A model generated the notes under the pieces. It was given only the letters and a program-made list of their open reading frames with translations, had not been told where the DNA came from and made no database searches. This document shows, piece after piece, positions 16,556 to 25,289 of a stretch of 64,000 nt of DNA. The translations under genes were made by a program, and so were the position numbers. Each line of letters starts with the position of its first letter. Within the stretch, counting starts at the first letter, position 1. The DNA is from Dehalobacter sp. CP. GTDB taxonomy: Bacteria; Bacillota_B; Desulfitobacteriia; Desulfitobacteriales; Syntrophobotulaceae. The stretch is from the NCBI GenBank assembly GCA_009910795.1, contig VMEE01000019.1, forward strand, positions 62,001 through 126,000, read 5' to 3'.

Positions 16556-16599
16556 TTTAGTTATATAACTAAACTTCCAATAAAATCATTTAATACAAT
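16556..16599 (+). promoter_or_regulatory. perfect 18-bp operator palindrome and TACAAT box of the 16650 operon
   Basis: TTTAGTTATATAACTAAA (16556-16573) is a perfect palindrome centred 29.5 bp before TACAAT (16594-16599), i.e. at -41.5 from a start near 16606. The whole region to the rdhB start nearly copies 10873-10967. Confidence 0.75.
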
Positions 16600-16649
16600 G
16601 TACCTATAGTCATGAAAACGACTGAATTATCAAAAGGGAGGTGAAAATG

Positions 16650-16961
16650 ATGGGTACATTCTTAATTTTCTTAGCAGGCGTATTATTCTTAGCCGGTATT
16701 TTATTTATTAGACCTCGGGCTAAACGTGAACAAATGTGGAAAACAGTAGTTAATTGGGCCTTGTTTGTTATCTGGTATGGGATTACCTGGATGGGGATTT
16801 CTTTTATCTACATTAACGCATCGGTTGGGCATGTCAAAGCAACAAGTACAGCAATATTCCTGTTTCTGGGAATCTCTGTGGTTCTTGCCGTTGTTCAGGC
16901 CCGCCTGCTGGGCTTCATTGGTGTGAAAAAAGCGGGAAATAAAAGTGAATTACAAGTTTGA
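16650..16961 (+). CDS. rdhB: reductive dehalogenase membrane anchor RdhB (CprB-type)
   Basis: 103-residue three-helix anchor ([20 protein letters not shown], loop [15 protein letters not shown]), near-identical to the 10967 protein. ATG 16650 is chosen from the spacing to GGGAGG (16636-16641) and alignment with [10 protein letters not shown] starts; ATG 16647 and GTG 16641 are alternatives. The rdhA start lies 18 bp beyond its stop. Confidence 0.9.
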   Translation: MGTFLIFLAGVLFLAGILFIRPRAKREQMWKTVVNWALFVIWYGITWMGISFIYINASVGHVKATSTAIFLFLGISVVLAVVQARLLGFIGVKKAGNKSELQV

Positions 16962-16978
16962 TAGGATGTGAAAATTCG

Positions 16979-18346
16979 GTGATTGATGGACAAGAGAAAA
17001 AGTTTCAGCTAAGCCGCAGGAATTTTCTCAAAGCTGGCGTTGCAGCCTCTGCGATGGGAGTGATTGGAGCAATCGCAGCTCCGGCTAAAGTGGCCAACGC
17101 AGCCGGAGCAAGTCTGAAGTATACTGCTGCAGCGAAGGGACAATGGTCAAAACTTCATCCGGAACATGACTACGGCAGTGCTACAGTACGTTTTGTAGAA
17201 AGCAATGATCAGTGGTTGGGTACCACAAAAATAGTTGGAAAAGTTAAGAACTTCAGCGAAGCTGATATGGGATTCAATTTGGCTACCAGGGGGATGCTTC
17301 CTAATAAAAAGACACAAGCGGCGTCTTTGAGTTTCTTTTTCAGGCATCCTTTTGGAGCGGCAATAGCCAATGCAGGCATGTTTATTGCTCCGCCCGCTGC
17401 GGTTGAAGGAAAGCCGTCTCCCAAAAAACTGGAGATCCCTGATCCGGAACAAATGTCCCAGCATATTAAAGATGCCGCCTATTTTTTGCGCGCTGATGAA
17501 GTCGGTATCGGCAAGATGCCGGAATATGCTTATTATTCCCAGAAGCTTACGGATAAAGCTGGTTTGATGACCAAGCCTGTAGAAGAATGTGTCATACCGG
17601 TAACAGAACGCTTGCCTTACGTCATCGTCGTGATGGTCGACCAAAATCTTCTAACCATGTTGGGATCCACTGGGTATGACGGAATCAGCGGTGCAATGTC
17701 TATGAAGAGTTATCATGCAACCGGTAACATCGCAGTGATTTTAGCTACCTATATCCGGAGCCTTGGGTATAATGCCCGGGCGCAGCATGCGTTTAACTAT
17801 AACGCAGTCATGCCGCCCGCAGTTATTTCAGCAGGGTTGGGGGAGCTTTCCCGTACCGGAGACTGCTCGATTCATCCCCGCTTGGGATTCCGGCATAAGG
17901 TTGCTGCTGTTACCACTGATTTGCCGCTGGCGCCCGACAAACCAATTGACTTTGGCCTCCAGGATTTCTGCAGAGTATGTAAAAAATGCGCTGAAAACTG
18001 TCCAAACCAATCCATTACGTATGATTCGGATCTTGTGGAGTATAACGGATACCTGCGTTGGAACAGCGACATGAAAAAATGTGCAGAATTCAGGATACTC
18101 AACGAAGACGGAGTGTCCTGCGGACGGTGCATGAAGGTCTGCCCCTGGAACTCCAAGGAGGATTCCTGGTTCCACCAGGCTGGGACCTGGATTGGAAGTA
18201 AAAATGAAGCTTCCGCAAAATTGCTGAAAACAATTGACGATATGTTTGGGTACGGTACAGAAAGCATCGAGAAATACAGATGGTGGCTGGAGTGGCCGGA
18301 GATGTACAAGTATCCGGCGGTTGCTCAAGCGCCACAGACGCATTAA
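16979..18346 (+). CDS. rdhA: reductive dehalogenase catalytic subunit, CprA-like
   Basis: 455 residues from GTG 16979 behind GGATGTG (16964-16970). Tat motif SRRNFLKAG, then an Ala-rich core ending ANAA. Of the six intact RdhA this looks closest to Desulfitobacterium CprA, the ortho-chlorophenol reductase: it shares segments such as [36 protein letters not shown] and [19 protein letters not shown]. Cluster motifs are [12 protein letters not shown] and [19 protein letters not shown]. The likeness makes an aryl-halide substrate plausible but does not establish it. It is the last gene of the rdh island, followed by a terminator and the Tat operon. Confidence 0.93.
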   Translation: MIDGQEKKFQLSRRNFLKAGVAASAMGVIGAIAAPAKVANAAGASLKYTAAAKGQWSKLHPEHDYGSATVRFVESNDQWLGTTKIVGKVKNFSEADMGFNLATRGMLPNKKTQAASLSFFFRHPFGAAIANAGMFIAPPAAVEGKPSPKKLEIPDPEQMSQHIKDAAYFLRADEVGIGKMPEYAYYSQKLTDKAGLMTKPVEECVIPVTERLPYVIVVMVDQNLLTMLGSTGYDGISGAMSMKSYHATGNIAVILATYIRSLGYNARAQHAFNYNAVMPPAVISAGLGELSRTGDCSIHPRLGFRHKVAAVTTDLPLAPDKPIDFGLQDFCRVCKKCAENCPNQSITYDSDLVEYNGYLRWNSDMKKCAEFRILNEDGVSCGRCMKVCPWNSKEDSWFHQAGTWIGSKNEASAKLLKTIDDMFGYGTESIEKYRWWLEWPEMYKYPAVAQAPQTH

Positions 18347-18411
18347 TAGTTAAAGGCTCTCTGCTAAATGTTGGGGTACCCCCCTAAACAAGAGTAATTC
18401 TAAATTGATGT

Positions 18412-18452
18412 AATGCTGGTAATAGCCCTTACAGACTATTATCAGCATTTTT
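18412..18452 (+). terminator. intrinsic terminator of the last rdhBA operon
   Basis: AATGCTGGTAATAG pairs with CTATTATCAGCATT (one G-U pair), followed by a T run. Confidence 0.85.
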
Positions 18453-18628
18453 ATAAATTTTGCTGCGAATGACACCATGCCGTTAGTATCTGGCCTAATT
18501 AACCTATCATACTAGAGAATGCGGGATCTGAATTACCATTTGTATAAGGAACGCTCTTTTTAAATCATTTTTTGTGCTTAACATCAGGAACAGTTAGATG
18601 GTTTTTACGAGCTTTTGGTGGGCGAATA
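18453..18628. other. intergenic spacer between rdh island and Tat operon
   Basis: About 175 bp without an open frame or recognised motif, lying between the rdhBA terminator and the tatA promoter. Confidence 0.5.
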
Positions 18629-18657
18629 TTGACACTAACTCTTCAAACAATTATTAT
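18629..18657 (+). promoter_or_regulatory. sigma-A type promoter of the tatA-apbE-tatC-tatB operon
   Basis: TTGACA (18629-18634), exactly 17 bp, then TATTAT (18652-18657). Unlike the rdh promoters it has a full -35 box and no palindrome, so it is probably constitutive. The leader would be about 105 nt. Confidence 0.75.
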
Positions 18658-18769
18658 TTACTTTAGGATGTATTGAATAATACTTTTCATCTAGAGATAA
18701 TCTATAAGCAGGGGAATTCTTAATGTTTTTGTGAGTTCATACTAATCATATAAAATGGAGGAGATAAAA

Positions 18770-18955
18770 ATGCAATTAATTTTTGGAATGATTACCCCAA
18801 CTGTAGCTGTAATAGGTTTGGTCATCGCCCTAGTCATATTTGGACCAGGAAAGCTGCCCCAATTAGGAAAAGCTTTAGGCGGGGGTATCAAGGAATTCAG
18901 GGATGCCTCTGTTGAGGGTGAAAAGGAAGGAAGCGAAACAATAAAAGAGGCATAG
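18770..18955 (+). CDS. tatA: Tat translocase subunit TatA
   Basis: 61 residues: one N-terminal helix (about aa 4-23), the hinge FGPGKLPQLGKALGGGIKEF and a short charged tail, the standard TatA form. ATG 18770 follows GGAGGAG; ATG 18755 overlaps that site. TatA forms the pore that moves folded, cofactor-loaded proteins such as RdhA across the membrane. First gene of an operon placed directly after the rdh genes. Confidence 0.93.
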   Translation: MQLIFGMITPTVAVIGLVIALVIFGPGKLPQLGKALGGGIKEFRDASVEGEKEGSETIKEA

Positions 18956-19005
18956 CATAACGCGATAGAAATGTTATTTAAATGCAAATAAAGGATAAGT
19001 TCAGC

Positions 19006-20034
19006 ATGTATCATAAAAAGAGCTTTAAGATACTATTATTTCTGTTAATCATTATCGGTTTATCATCTTGGCAAGGTTATGAGTATTATCAACGTAATGT
19101 TAATTATCAAGAAACCAAATTGTTTTTTGACACAGAAGTATATGTTGAGGCTCATGGCTGGGGAGCAAAGAAGACAGTAACTGAAGCTCTCGGCATTATG
19201 GAAGAGCTAGATTCCAAGCTTAATAAGTTCTCACCTCATAGTGAAATATACGCTATCAATATTCATGCAGGAGAACAACCTGTCACGGTATCGGAACTAA
19301 CCTTTGATGTTATTGAACAGTCCTTGAAAATTGCGGATTTAAGCAATGGTGCATTTGATCCGACGATAGGACCTTTAGCTAAATTATGGAAATTTGGAGA
19401 AAGGGATAGTTCTGACAAATTTGTACCATCGCAGGAACAGATTACGAAAACAATTCAACTTGTTGATTACAAAAAAGTAATTTTGAATAAAGAACAAAAG
19501 ACTGTCTTTTTAGTTAAAAAGGGAATGAGTTTAGATCTAGGAGCAATTGCTAAGGGCTACGCTGTAAGCAAAGCATTAGAGACCTTTAAGAGCCGTAATA
19601 TTCTATCAGGGATGGTATCGGCAGGCGGAAATATTTATGCCATAGGCAAAAAAGACGGAGGAACGCCTTGGCACATCGGAATTAGAGATCCTTTAAACAA
19701 AGGACAGATTATTGGCTATGTTGTATTGGAGAATCTCACAATCGATACATCAGGCAACTATGAGCGGTTTTTCACTGTTGACGGAATACAATACAGTCAT
19801 ATTCTTGATCCTCGTACTGGGTATCCTTCAAAAGAGGTCAGCGGTTGTACTGTCGTCACGGAGAATCCGATAATGGCGGATGCTTTGGCTACAGCAGCTT
19901 TCGTATTAGGTCCTGAAAAGGGCTTGCAATTAATCGAAAAGAATAACGCATGGGGCCTGATCATTGATACTGACGGCAAGATGGAATTATCTGATAAAAT
20001 GAAAGAAATGTTTAAACCAGAGACTCCTGAGTGA
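19006..20034 (+). CDS. apbE: FAD:protein FMN transferase (ApbE family)
   Basis: 342 residues from ATG 19006, which has AAAGGATA at good spacing; ATG 18982 has no site. An N-terminal membrane anchor (about aa 7-22) lacks a lipobox cysteine, unlike many ApbE. The body has the family blocks MEELDSKLNKFSPHSEIYAIN, GAFDPTIGPLAKLWKFG, DLGAIAKGYAVSKA, SAGGNIYAIGKK, HILDPRTGYP and the late ADALATAAFVLG. ApbE enzymes attach FMN to threonine in SGAT-type motifs on the outer face of the membrane. RdhC at 2299 carries such a motif (DAITGAT), so it is a likely client, though the enzyme may serve other targets. Confidence 0.9.
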   Translation: MYHKKSFKILLFLLIIIGLSSWQGYEYYQRNVNYQETKLFFDTEVYVEAHGWGAKKTVTEALGIMEELDSKLNKFSPHSEIYAINIHAGEQPVTVSELTFDVIEQSLKIADLSNGAFDPTIGPLAKLWKFGERDSSDKFVPSQEQITKTIQLVDYKKVILNKEQKTVFLVKKGMSLDLGAIAKGYAVSKALETFKSRNILSGMVSAGGNIYAIGKKDGGTPWHIGIRDPLNKGQIIGYVVLENLTIDTSGNYERFFTVDGIQYSHILDPRTGYPSKEVSGCTVVTENPIMADALATAAFVLGPEKGLQLIEKNNAWGLIIDTDGKMELSDKMKEMFKPETPE

Positions 20035-20089
20035 CCGTATTTGGAAGAATTAGTTTTAATTAGATCAGGAAAAGGAAGGGGTTTGTACT

Positions 20090-20863
20090 GTGCAACGTAG
20101 GAAGAAGCAAAGTGACGAAATGTCTTTCTTTGGCCACTTTAAAGAAATGCGCAAAGTGCTTTTATTTTCTGCATATGCGATTGCCATCGGAGCAATAGCG
20201 GGATGGGCGTTCAGTGATTATGTATTTCGTTTCCTGGCTATACCCATGTCCGGTCTCAGTGAGGTGCATTTCATTACGACAACACCGATGGAACCATTAA
20301 TGGTTAAGTTAAAAGTATCACTCATTGCGGGTGTAGTTATAGCTTTGCCCATCATCATATGGCAGTTATGGAGTTTTATCCTGCCGGCTTTAAAATCGAA
20401 TGAACGGAAATACCTCTATTTCATCTTTCCTTCATCTCTTCTTCTTTTTTTTGCAGGTGCAGCTTTTGTTATTTTATTTGTGCTGCCTATCTGCTTAAAG
20501 TTTTTACTTTTGGCAGGGATAGGGGCAATCGATACAACACCATTTGTCACCAAGTCTTCCTATATTAATTTTGTTTTCACTTTGGCACTCAGCTTTGGGT
20601 TGTTTTTCCAACTGCCCGTTGTATTGATACTGTTAATTCGAATAGGCGTCGTATCTCCTCAGGCTCTCGCAAAATATAGAAAATGGGCCTTTTTTGTGAT
20701 TGTGATATTGGCTGTTGTTCTTTCTCCAACCCCCGATCTGATGACCCAGGTTTTGATCATCGGTCCGATGTATCTTCTCTATGAAATCAGTATTTGGATA
20801 GGTTATATTGTAGTAAGAAGAAGAACAAAAATGCTGAAGCGAGAAGAGGAAGAGGTGATTTAA
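20090..20863 (+). CDS. tatC: Tat translocase subunit TatC
   Basis: 257-residue polytopic protein with six predicted helices. N-terminal HFKEMRKVLLFS matches the TatC signal-binding motif (HLxELRxR, here slightly altered), and the sequence around TTPMEPLMVKLKVSL, PALKSNERKY and SPTPDLMTQ is characteristic. TatC recognises the twin-arginine signal of precursors. The start is GTG 20090 behind AAGGAAGGGG; an ATG about 10 codons downstream is possible. The next gene starts right after its stop. Confidence 0.92.
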   Translation: MQRRKKQSDEMSFFGHFKEMRKVLLFSAYAIAIGAIAGWAFSDYVFRFLAIPMSGLSEVHFITTTPMEPLMVKLKVSLIAGVVIALPIIIWQLWSFILPALKSNERKYLYFIFPSSLLLFFAGAAFVILFVLPICLKFLLLAGIGAIDTTPFVTKSSYINFVFTLALSFGLFFQLPVVLILLIRIGVVSPQALAKYRKWAFFVIVILAVVLSPTPDLMTQVLIIGPMYLLYEISIWIGYIVVRRRTKMLKREEEEVI

Positions 20864-21208
20864 ATGGGTTTAACAGAAATTGCATTAATCTTATTTGTCG
20901 CCTTGGTTCTTTTTGGCCCCGATGATTTGCCCGTAATTGCAAAAACAATTGGAAAAATGGTTAGACAAGGTCGCAAGATAATGAATGAATTGACAAGAGA
21001 ATTTACAAATACAATTAGTATGCAGAGTGACACGATAATGGACAGCTTAAAAGATACATCCCCCAAAGAAAAGGTCTCCCAAGAAGAACCAAAACAAAAG
21101 GAAGACGAGAATGTGTTACAGAGCAATGATGAAGGAGCAGAGAAAAAAGCTGAGGATAATGAGGCAGCTGTAAAACATGATGGAACCAATGAAGCCGACC
21201 CTATGTGA
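20864..21208 (+). CDS. TatA/TatB-type translocase subunit
   Basis: 114 residues: an N-terminal helix with the hinge LFGPDDLPVIAKTIGKMVRQ, then a long amphipathic region and a highly charged, disordered tail (aa 60-114). The length and tail are nearer TatB than TatA, but Gram-positive TatA-like proteins can also look like this, so no symbol is given. ATG 20864 begins right after the tatC stop. The operon thus holds two TatA-family subunits and one TatC. Confidence 0.82.
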   Translation: MGLTEIALILFVALVLFGPDDLPVIAKTIGKMVRQGRKIMNELTREFTNTISMQSDTIMDSLKDTSPKEKVSQEEPKQKEDENVLQSNDEGAEKKAEDNEAAVKHDGTNEADPM

Positions 21209-21239
21209 AGGATAATTTAAAAAGGCGTGATGCACTTAG

Positions 21240-21275
21240 AAGATGATCTCTGTCTTGCGCGGGGGTCATCTTTTT
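21240..21275 (+). terminator. intrinsic terminator of the Tat operon
   Basis: AAGATGATC pairs with GGTCATCTT (two wobble/compatible pairs at the base of the loop) and is followed by T residues. Confidence 0.75.
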
Positions 21276-21392
21276 ATGATTCCAGCCCAACTTTCATATG
21301 GCGCTTCTGCATGCTGAACCGGCAAGATGATTCATTAGACCGAGAATCACCAATCACCACGGATGGCATGGAAAACGCCGGGCGCATAGTGG

Positions 21393-21398
21393 TATAAT
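21393..21398 (+). promoter_or_regulatory. -10 box abutting the dinB start codon
   Basis: TATAAT at 21393-21398 ends seven bases before the A of the dinB ATG at 21405, and no ribosome binding site precedes that ATG. A leaderless mRNA is therefore likely. No LexA/DinR box was seen nearby. Confidence 0.5.
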
Positions 21399-21404
21399 TG
21401 ATTT

Positions 21405-22568
21405 ATGGAACAATGGCAAGACCATCGAAAAATACTCCATATCGATATGGATGCTTTCTATGCCGCGGTAGAACAGAGAGATCATCCAGCCTTACTCGGA
21501 AAGCCTGTTATCGTGGGCGGCAAGCCAAACAGCCGGGGTGTTGTTTCTGCTGCTTCTTATGAGGCCCGTAAATTTGGCATTCATTCGGCGATGCCCATGA
21601 CCGAGGCCTTCAGACGCTGTCCGCAGGCCGCATTTCTCCCTGTTAATATGCAAAAATATCAGGAAGCCTCAGACCGGATACACGAAATATTTTTGTCCTA
21701 CACGCCGCTCGTCGAGCCCTTGTCCCTTGATGAAGCTTTTTTGGACGTTACGCGATCAACGGCTCTTTTTGGATTTGCCCAAAATATCGCCGTGCTGATC
21801 AAACAACGTATCCGGCAGGAACTTGGCCTGACAGCTTCAGTGGGTTTAGCCCCCAATAAATTCCTCGCCAAGATTGCTTCCGATCTGCAGAAGCCGGACG
21901 GCTTTGTCGTTGTCCCTCCGGATAAAGTACAGGAATTTCTCGATCCTCTGGCTGTGGAAAGAGTGTGGGGGGTCGGCATCAAAACGGCGGAACAGCTGCA
22001 TGAGCTTCGGGTCAAAACAGTGAGAGATCTGCGTGCCTTGGATGAAAGTGCTCTCTCGAAACGATTCGGTGCCTTGGGCAAACAGCTTTACGAACTCGCC
22101 CGAGGTATTGACAACCGCTCCGTAGAAACCGACAGAATGGCGAAATCCGTTGGCAGGGAGACGACATTCTCATCAGATATTGCTGATGTTGACGTACTTG
22201 AAAAAGAGCTGCTGAAGCTGGCGGTGGATGTCGGAAGACGCCTGCGCAAACATGCGCTGAGAGCGAAAACAATCACGCTGAAAGCACGTTATCCAGATTT
22301 CAGGACCCTCTCCCGTTCCAGCACCCTCCCTCAGGCCACAGATCTGGATGATCTGATCTACCATGAAGCCTGTACGCTCTTACGCGGGCTCTCCATGAAT
22401 CAGCCGCTTAGACTAATTGGAATTACCTTGAATAACTTAACGGATCAAACTGAGCAACTGACGTTGTTTGATGAATCTCAAAAAGATATGGGAAACCTGA
22501 CAAAAGTGATTGATCAAGTTAACGCGAAATATGGAAAGAACAGTATCACAAGGGCACGATTACTATAA
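21405..22568 (+). CDS. dinB: DNA polymerase IV (Y family)
   Basis: 387 residues, normal Pol IV length. The palm carries HIDMDAFYAAVEQRD (first catalytic Asp pair) and SLDEAFLDVTRS (Asp-Glu). The fingers segment is SRGVVSAASYEARKFGIHSAMPM, and the helix-hairpin-helix region is GVGIKTAEQLHELRVKTVRDL; the little-finger domain follows. It performs error-prone translesion synthesis. It stands alone between the Tat operon and an ABC exporter, and lacks a Shine-Dalgarno site (see the -10 box at 21393). Confidence 0.95.
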   Translation: MEQWQDHRKILHIDMDAFYAAVEQRDHPALLGKPVIVGGKPNSRGVVSAASYEARKFGIHSAMPMTEAFRRCPQAAFLPVNMQKYQEASDRIHEIFLSYTPLVEPLSLDEAFLDVTRSTALFGFAQNIAVLIKQRIRQELGLTASVGLAPNKFLAKIASDLQKPDGFVVVPPDKVQEFLDPLAVERVWGVGIKTAEQLHELRVKTVRDLRALDESALSKRFGALGKQLYELARGIDNRSVETDRMAKSVGRETTFSSDIADVDVLEKELLKLAVDVGRRLRKHALRAKTITLKARYPDFRTLSRSSTLPQATDLDDLIYHEACTLLRGLSMNQPLRLIGITLNNLTDQTEQLTLFDESQKDMGNLTKVIDQVNAKYGKNSITRARLL

Positions 22569-22643
22569 TGAAGAGTGAGGAGCGAGATTTAACCTTCAAT
22601 TTATGAATAGGTCTTAAGCCAAAAAGTTAGCAGGAGGTACGCA

Positions 22644-23417
22644 ATGGAAAGGGTCTTGATCAGAACAAATCGTTTAACCAAAAGGTATGGTTCAGTGCCG
22701 GTTGTCAACGATCTAAACCTGGAGGTAAGAAGCGGAGAGATTTTCGGTTTCTTGGGACCGAACGGTGCCGGTAAAACAACAACGATTAAAATGCTTACTG
22801 GATTGCTGGATCCCAGCGAGGGGGAGATATCCATCTGTGATTACGATATCCGCAGGCAGCCCACTCAGGCCAAAGCCTTAATGGCTTATGTACCGGACCA
22901 GCCAAAATTGTATAACAAACTGTCAGCCCGTGAATTTTTGCACCTTATTTCAGCCCTATACCGAGTCCCAAAAGGCATTGCCAAAGAGCGGGCTGAGCAG
23001 CTCTTAGGAATGTTCGGTCTCATGGAGCGTGCAGATGAGCTATTGGAGGGTTACTCTCACGGTATGAGACAAAAGGTTGTTCTGGCGGGGGCCTTAATTC
23101 ATCAGCCTAAGGTGATTCTTTTGGATGAGCCGACTGTGGGTCTTGACCCGGCCAGCGCACGCCTCCTCAAAGATATTCTTCAGGAGATGGCCCGGCAGGG
23201 TGCTGCGGTATTTGTTTCGACCCATATTCTTGAGATTGCCGAGAGAATGTGCCATCGGGTCGGTATTCTGAAAGATGGCATGCTGATTGCGCAGGGCAGC
23301 CCTGAAGAACTCCGGCAAAAAGTTGGGCACGGTGGGGAAAGCCTGGAAGATATTTTCCTGGAACTTACCGGAGTCCGTGAGAATGCTGAATTAATCAAAA
23401 GCCTGGAGGAGGAATAA
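22644..23417 (+). CDS. ABC transporter ATP-binding protein
   Basis: 257 residues. Walker A GPNGAGKTT (about aa 38-46), signature YSHGMRQKV in place of LSGGQ, Walker B VILLDEPTVGLD, and switch histidine in STHILEIAERM. The long tail after the ATPase core is typical of ABC-2 exporters. It is followed after 3 bp by a large permease, so the pair is one exporter; the substrate is unknown. Confidence 0.92.
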   Translation: MERVLIRTNRLTKRYGSVPVVNDLNLEVRSGEIFGFLGPNGAGKTTTIKMLTGLLDPSEGEISICDYDIRRQPTQAKALMAYVPDQPKLYNKLSAREFLHLISALYRVPKGIAKERAEQLLGMFGLMERADELLEGYSHGMRQKVVLAGALIHQPKVILLDEPTVGLDPASARLLKDILQEMARQGAAVFVSTHILEIAERMCHRVGILKDGMLIAQGSPEELRQKVGHGGESLEDIFLELTGVRENAELIKSLEEE

Positions 23418-23420
23418 ACG

Positions 23421-25289
23421 GTGAAAATGATCATACCGCCGCCTCTGGATACCCCGCCTGCGGAAAAGTCGTTTGTTCAGGATTTTGTCCTGCTGCTAAC
23501 AAATCAGCTGCGGGTGACACTTAACACGCTGAAACATCAACGAAAGAGAACTTTCATCGGAATGGGTATCCTGATGATTGTGTTTTTGAGTTTTCTGATT
23601 TCCATGGGGGCCATATCCTATGGAATGTTGAAATCAATGCAGCCTGAGACCGTTCAGGGTTTTCTCTCCTTGTTCTTTCTGGTGGGACTGGCCAGCCAGA
23701 TATTCTTTGGTCTTACGGCAGCTTTTGCAGCGCTGTATATGTCCGAAGATTTGGAACTTCTTTTCATGGCACCGGTTCCTCTCCGGGTCGTTTTTGCCGT
23801 AAAAACAGTCTCTGTACTTGTGAGCAATCTTTTAGTTGCGTTCTTGTTTGTTTTTTTGCCGGGGGTGTTCTGCGGTCTGCTTTTTGAGGCCAAAGCATCC
23901 TATTATCTTCTTGTTTTCCTGTCAGGCTGCGGTTTATGGCTTAGCGGGACAGCCCTGGCCGAACTGCTGAACCTTTTGGTCATGCGTATTGTTCCGCCTC
24001 ACAGGAGCAAAGAAGCCGTCGGACTCATGGGAGGGCTGGCAGGTGTCTTGATCGCGTTAGTGTTTCAGATTCCGGGAATGATGCTGGGAAGCCAAGGTAA
24101 CTTGGATATTGGGACCATGCTGGCAGGCAAAGAGCAGCTGATTCACGTCATGAATTTTTTCCCGTGGGGATGGGGTTCACTTGCTTTAACCAGCGGAATA
24201 ACCGACAGCTTTGCCACGGGGCTGGGATGGAGCCTCCTGATCCTTATTTTCAGTGCGTTTCTTTTTTTGATTGCCTTGATTCTTTTGGAACGGGGATTCC
24301 GGCAGGGCTTCATTTCCATCAGCCAGGGAGATGGCGGAAGACGGCGCAAAAAACGTTCAGTTTCCAGCGTTGATACGACGAACCGCCAACAGGAAAAGAT
24401 TTTCTTCGGGACTGTTGGCCAGGAGCAGGAAGCAGTAGTCTTGCCGGCCTCGACGTGGGCAGGCATGTGGGCAGTGGCCAAAAAAGATTTGCTAACCTTG
24501 AAAAGGGATACCAGAGAATGGTTTAGCTATTTGATCCCTCTGATCATTATGGCCTTCTTTGTGGTTCAGTTTCTGTTCAATGCTTCGGCATCGAGTGTAT
24601 CCAGTTTGGTAATGGTTCTTATCATGTACACGATTATGTTCAGCGGCAATTTGGCCTTGCAGGCGTTTGGCAGGGAAGGAGAGTCCGACTGGCTGCTAAA
24701 TAGTGTGCCCCTGGCAGGGTGGCCTGTCGTCTGGGGGAAATTAACTGCAGCCGTGCTTCCCACGTTACTATTGATGGAGGCTCTTCTGGTTGGCACTTCA
24801 TTGGCAGTCGGAGTTTCAACGAGCCTAACGCTTATCCTGGCACTGGCGGCGATTTTCTTAAGCCTGGGTTCCAGTGCCATTGGGCTGTATTATTCCATCA
24901 AGAACTGCCGCTATAATCCGGACAAACCACAAATGCGGATATCGCCAAGTGCTTCGCTAATGATGTATCTGATCAATTTTTGTTTCATCCTTATTTTAGG
25001 TTTAAGTCTATGCTATTTATTCCCTCCTGCCGAATTGGTCTCAGCGCTTCGGATGCTTCCATCGGTCACCTTCGAATGGAATGTACAGTCAGGACTACTT
25101 AGCGGGTTGTATTTTCTCAGCCGTCCGTTGTTTTGGCCCGTTCTGTTCCGGATGTTACTCGGAATTCTGTTGACCGGCGGGCTATGGTCACTCATCTTCT
25201 TCGGATTTATGGCTGCGACAGTCCGGCAAAGCCGCAAAGGCTTCAGGGTGGAGCTCGTGACGACCAGCAGCAAGAACCGGCTCAGATAA
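23421..25289 (+). CDS. ABC-2 type exporter permease
   Basis: 622-residue membrane protein from GTG 23421 (ATG 23427 also possible) with about twelve predicted helices in two halves separated by a hydrophilic, Arg/Lys-rich loop near aa 305-335 (GDGGRRRKKRS). It pairs with the ATPase just upstream. The large size suggests a fused two-half permease, as in the putative Firmicute exporters of this group. It ends one base before the convergent glycosyltransferase with no terminator seen between. Confidence 0.85.
   Translation: MKMIIPPPLDTPPAEKSFVQDFVLLLTNQLRVTLNTLKHQRKRTFIGMGILMIVFLSFLISMGAISYGMLKSMQPETVQGFLSLFFLVGLASQIFFGLTAAFAALYMSEDLELLFMAPVPLRVVFAVKTVSVLVSNLLVAFLFVFLPGVFCGLLFEAKASYYLLVFLSGCGLWLSGTALAELLNLLVMRIVPPHRSKEAVGLMGGLAGVLIALVFQIPGMMLGSQGNLDIGTMLAGKEQLIHVMNFFPWGWGSLALTSGITDSFATGLGWSLLILIFSAFLFLIALILLERGFRQGFISISQGDGGRRRKKRSVSSVDTTNRQQEKIFFGTVGQEQEAVVLPASTWAGMWAVAKKDLLTLKRDTREWFSYLIPLIIMAFFVVQFLFNASASSVSSLVMVLIMYTIMFSGNLALQAFGREGESDWLLNSVPLAGWPVVWGKLTAAVLPTLLLMEALLVGTSLAVGVSTSLTLILALAAIFLSLGSSAIGLYYSIKNCRYNPDKPQMRISPSASLMMYLINFCFILILGLSLCYLFPPAELVSALRMLPSVTFEWNVQSGLLSGLYFLSRPLFWPVLFRMLLGILLTGGLWSLIFFGFMAATVRQSRKGFRVELVTTSSKNRLR

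Noticed and set aside
1..18450. Insertion sequences or transposase genes in the rdh island
   Set aside because: Despite clear duplications and a deletion, no transposase-like frame or terminal inverted repeat pair with target duplication was found.
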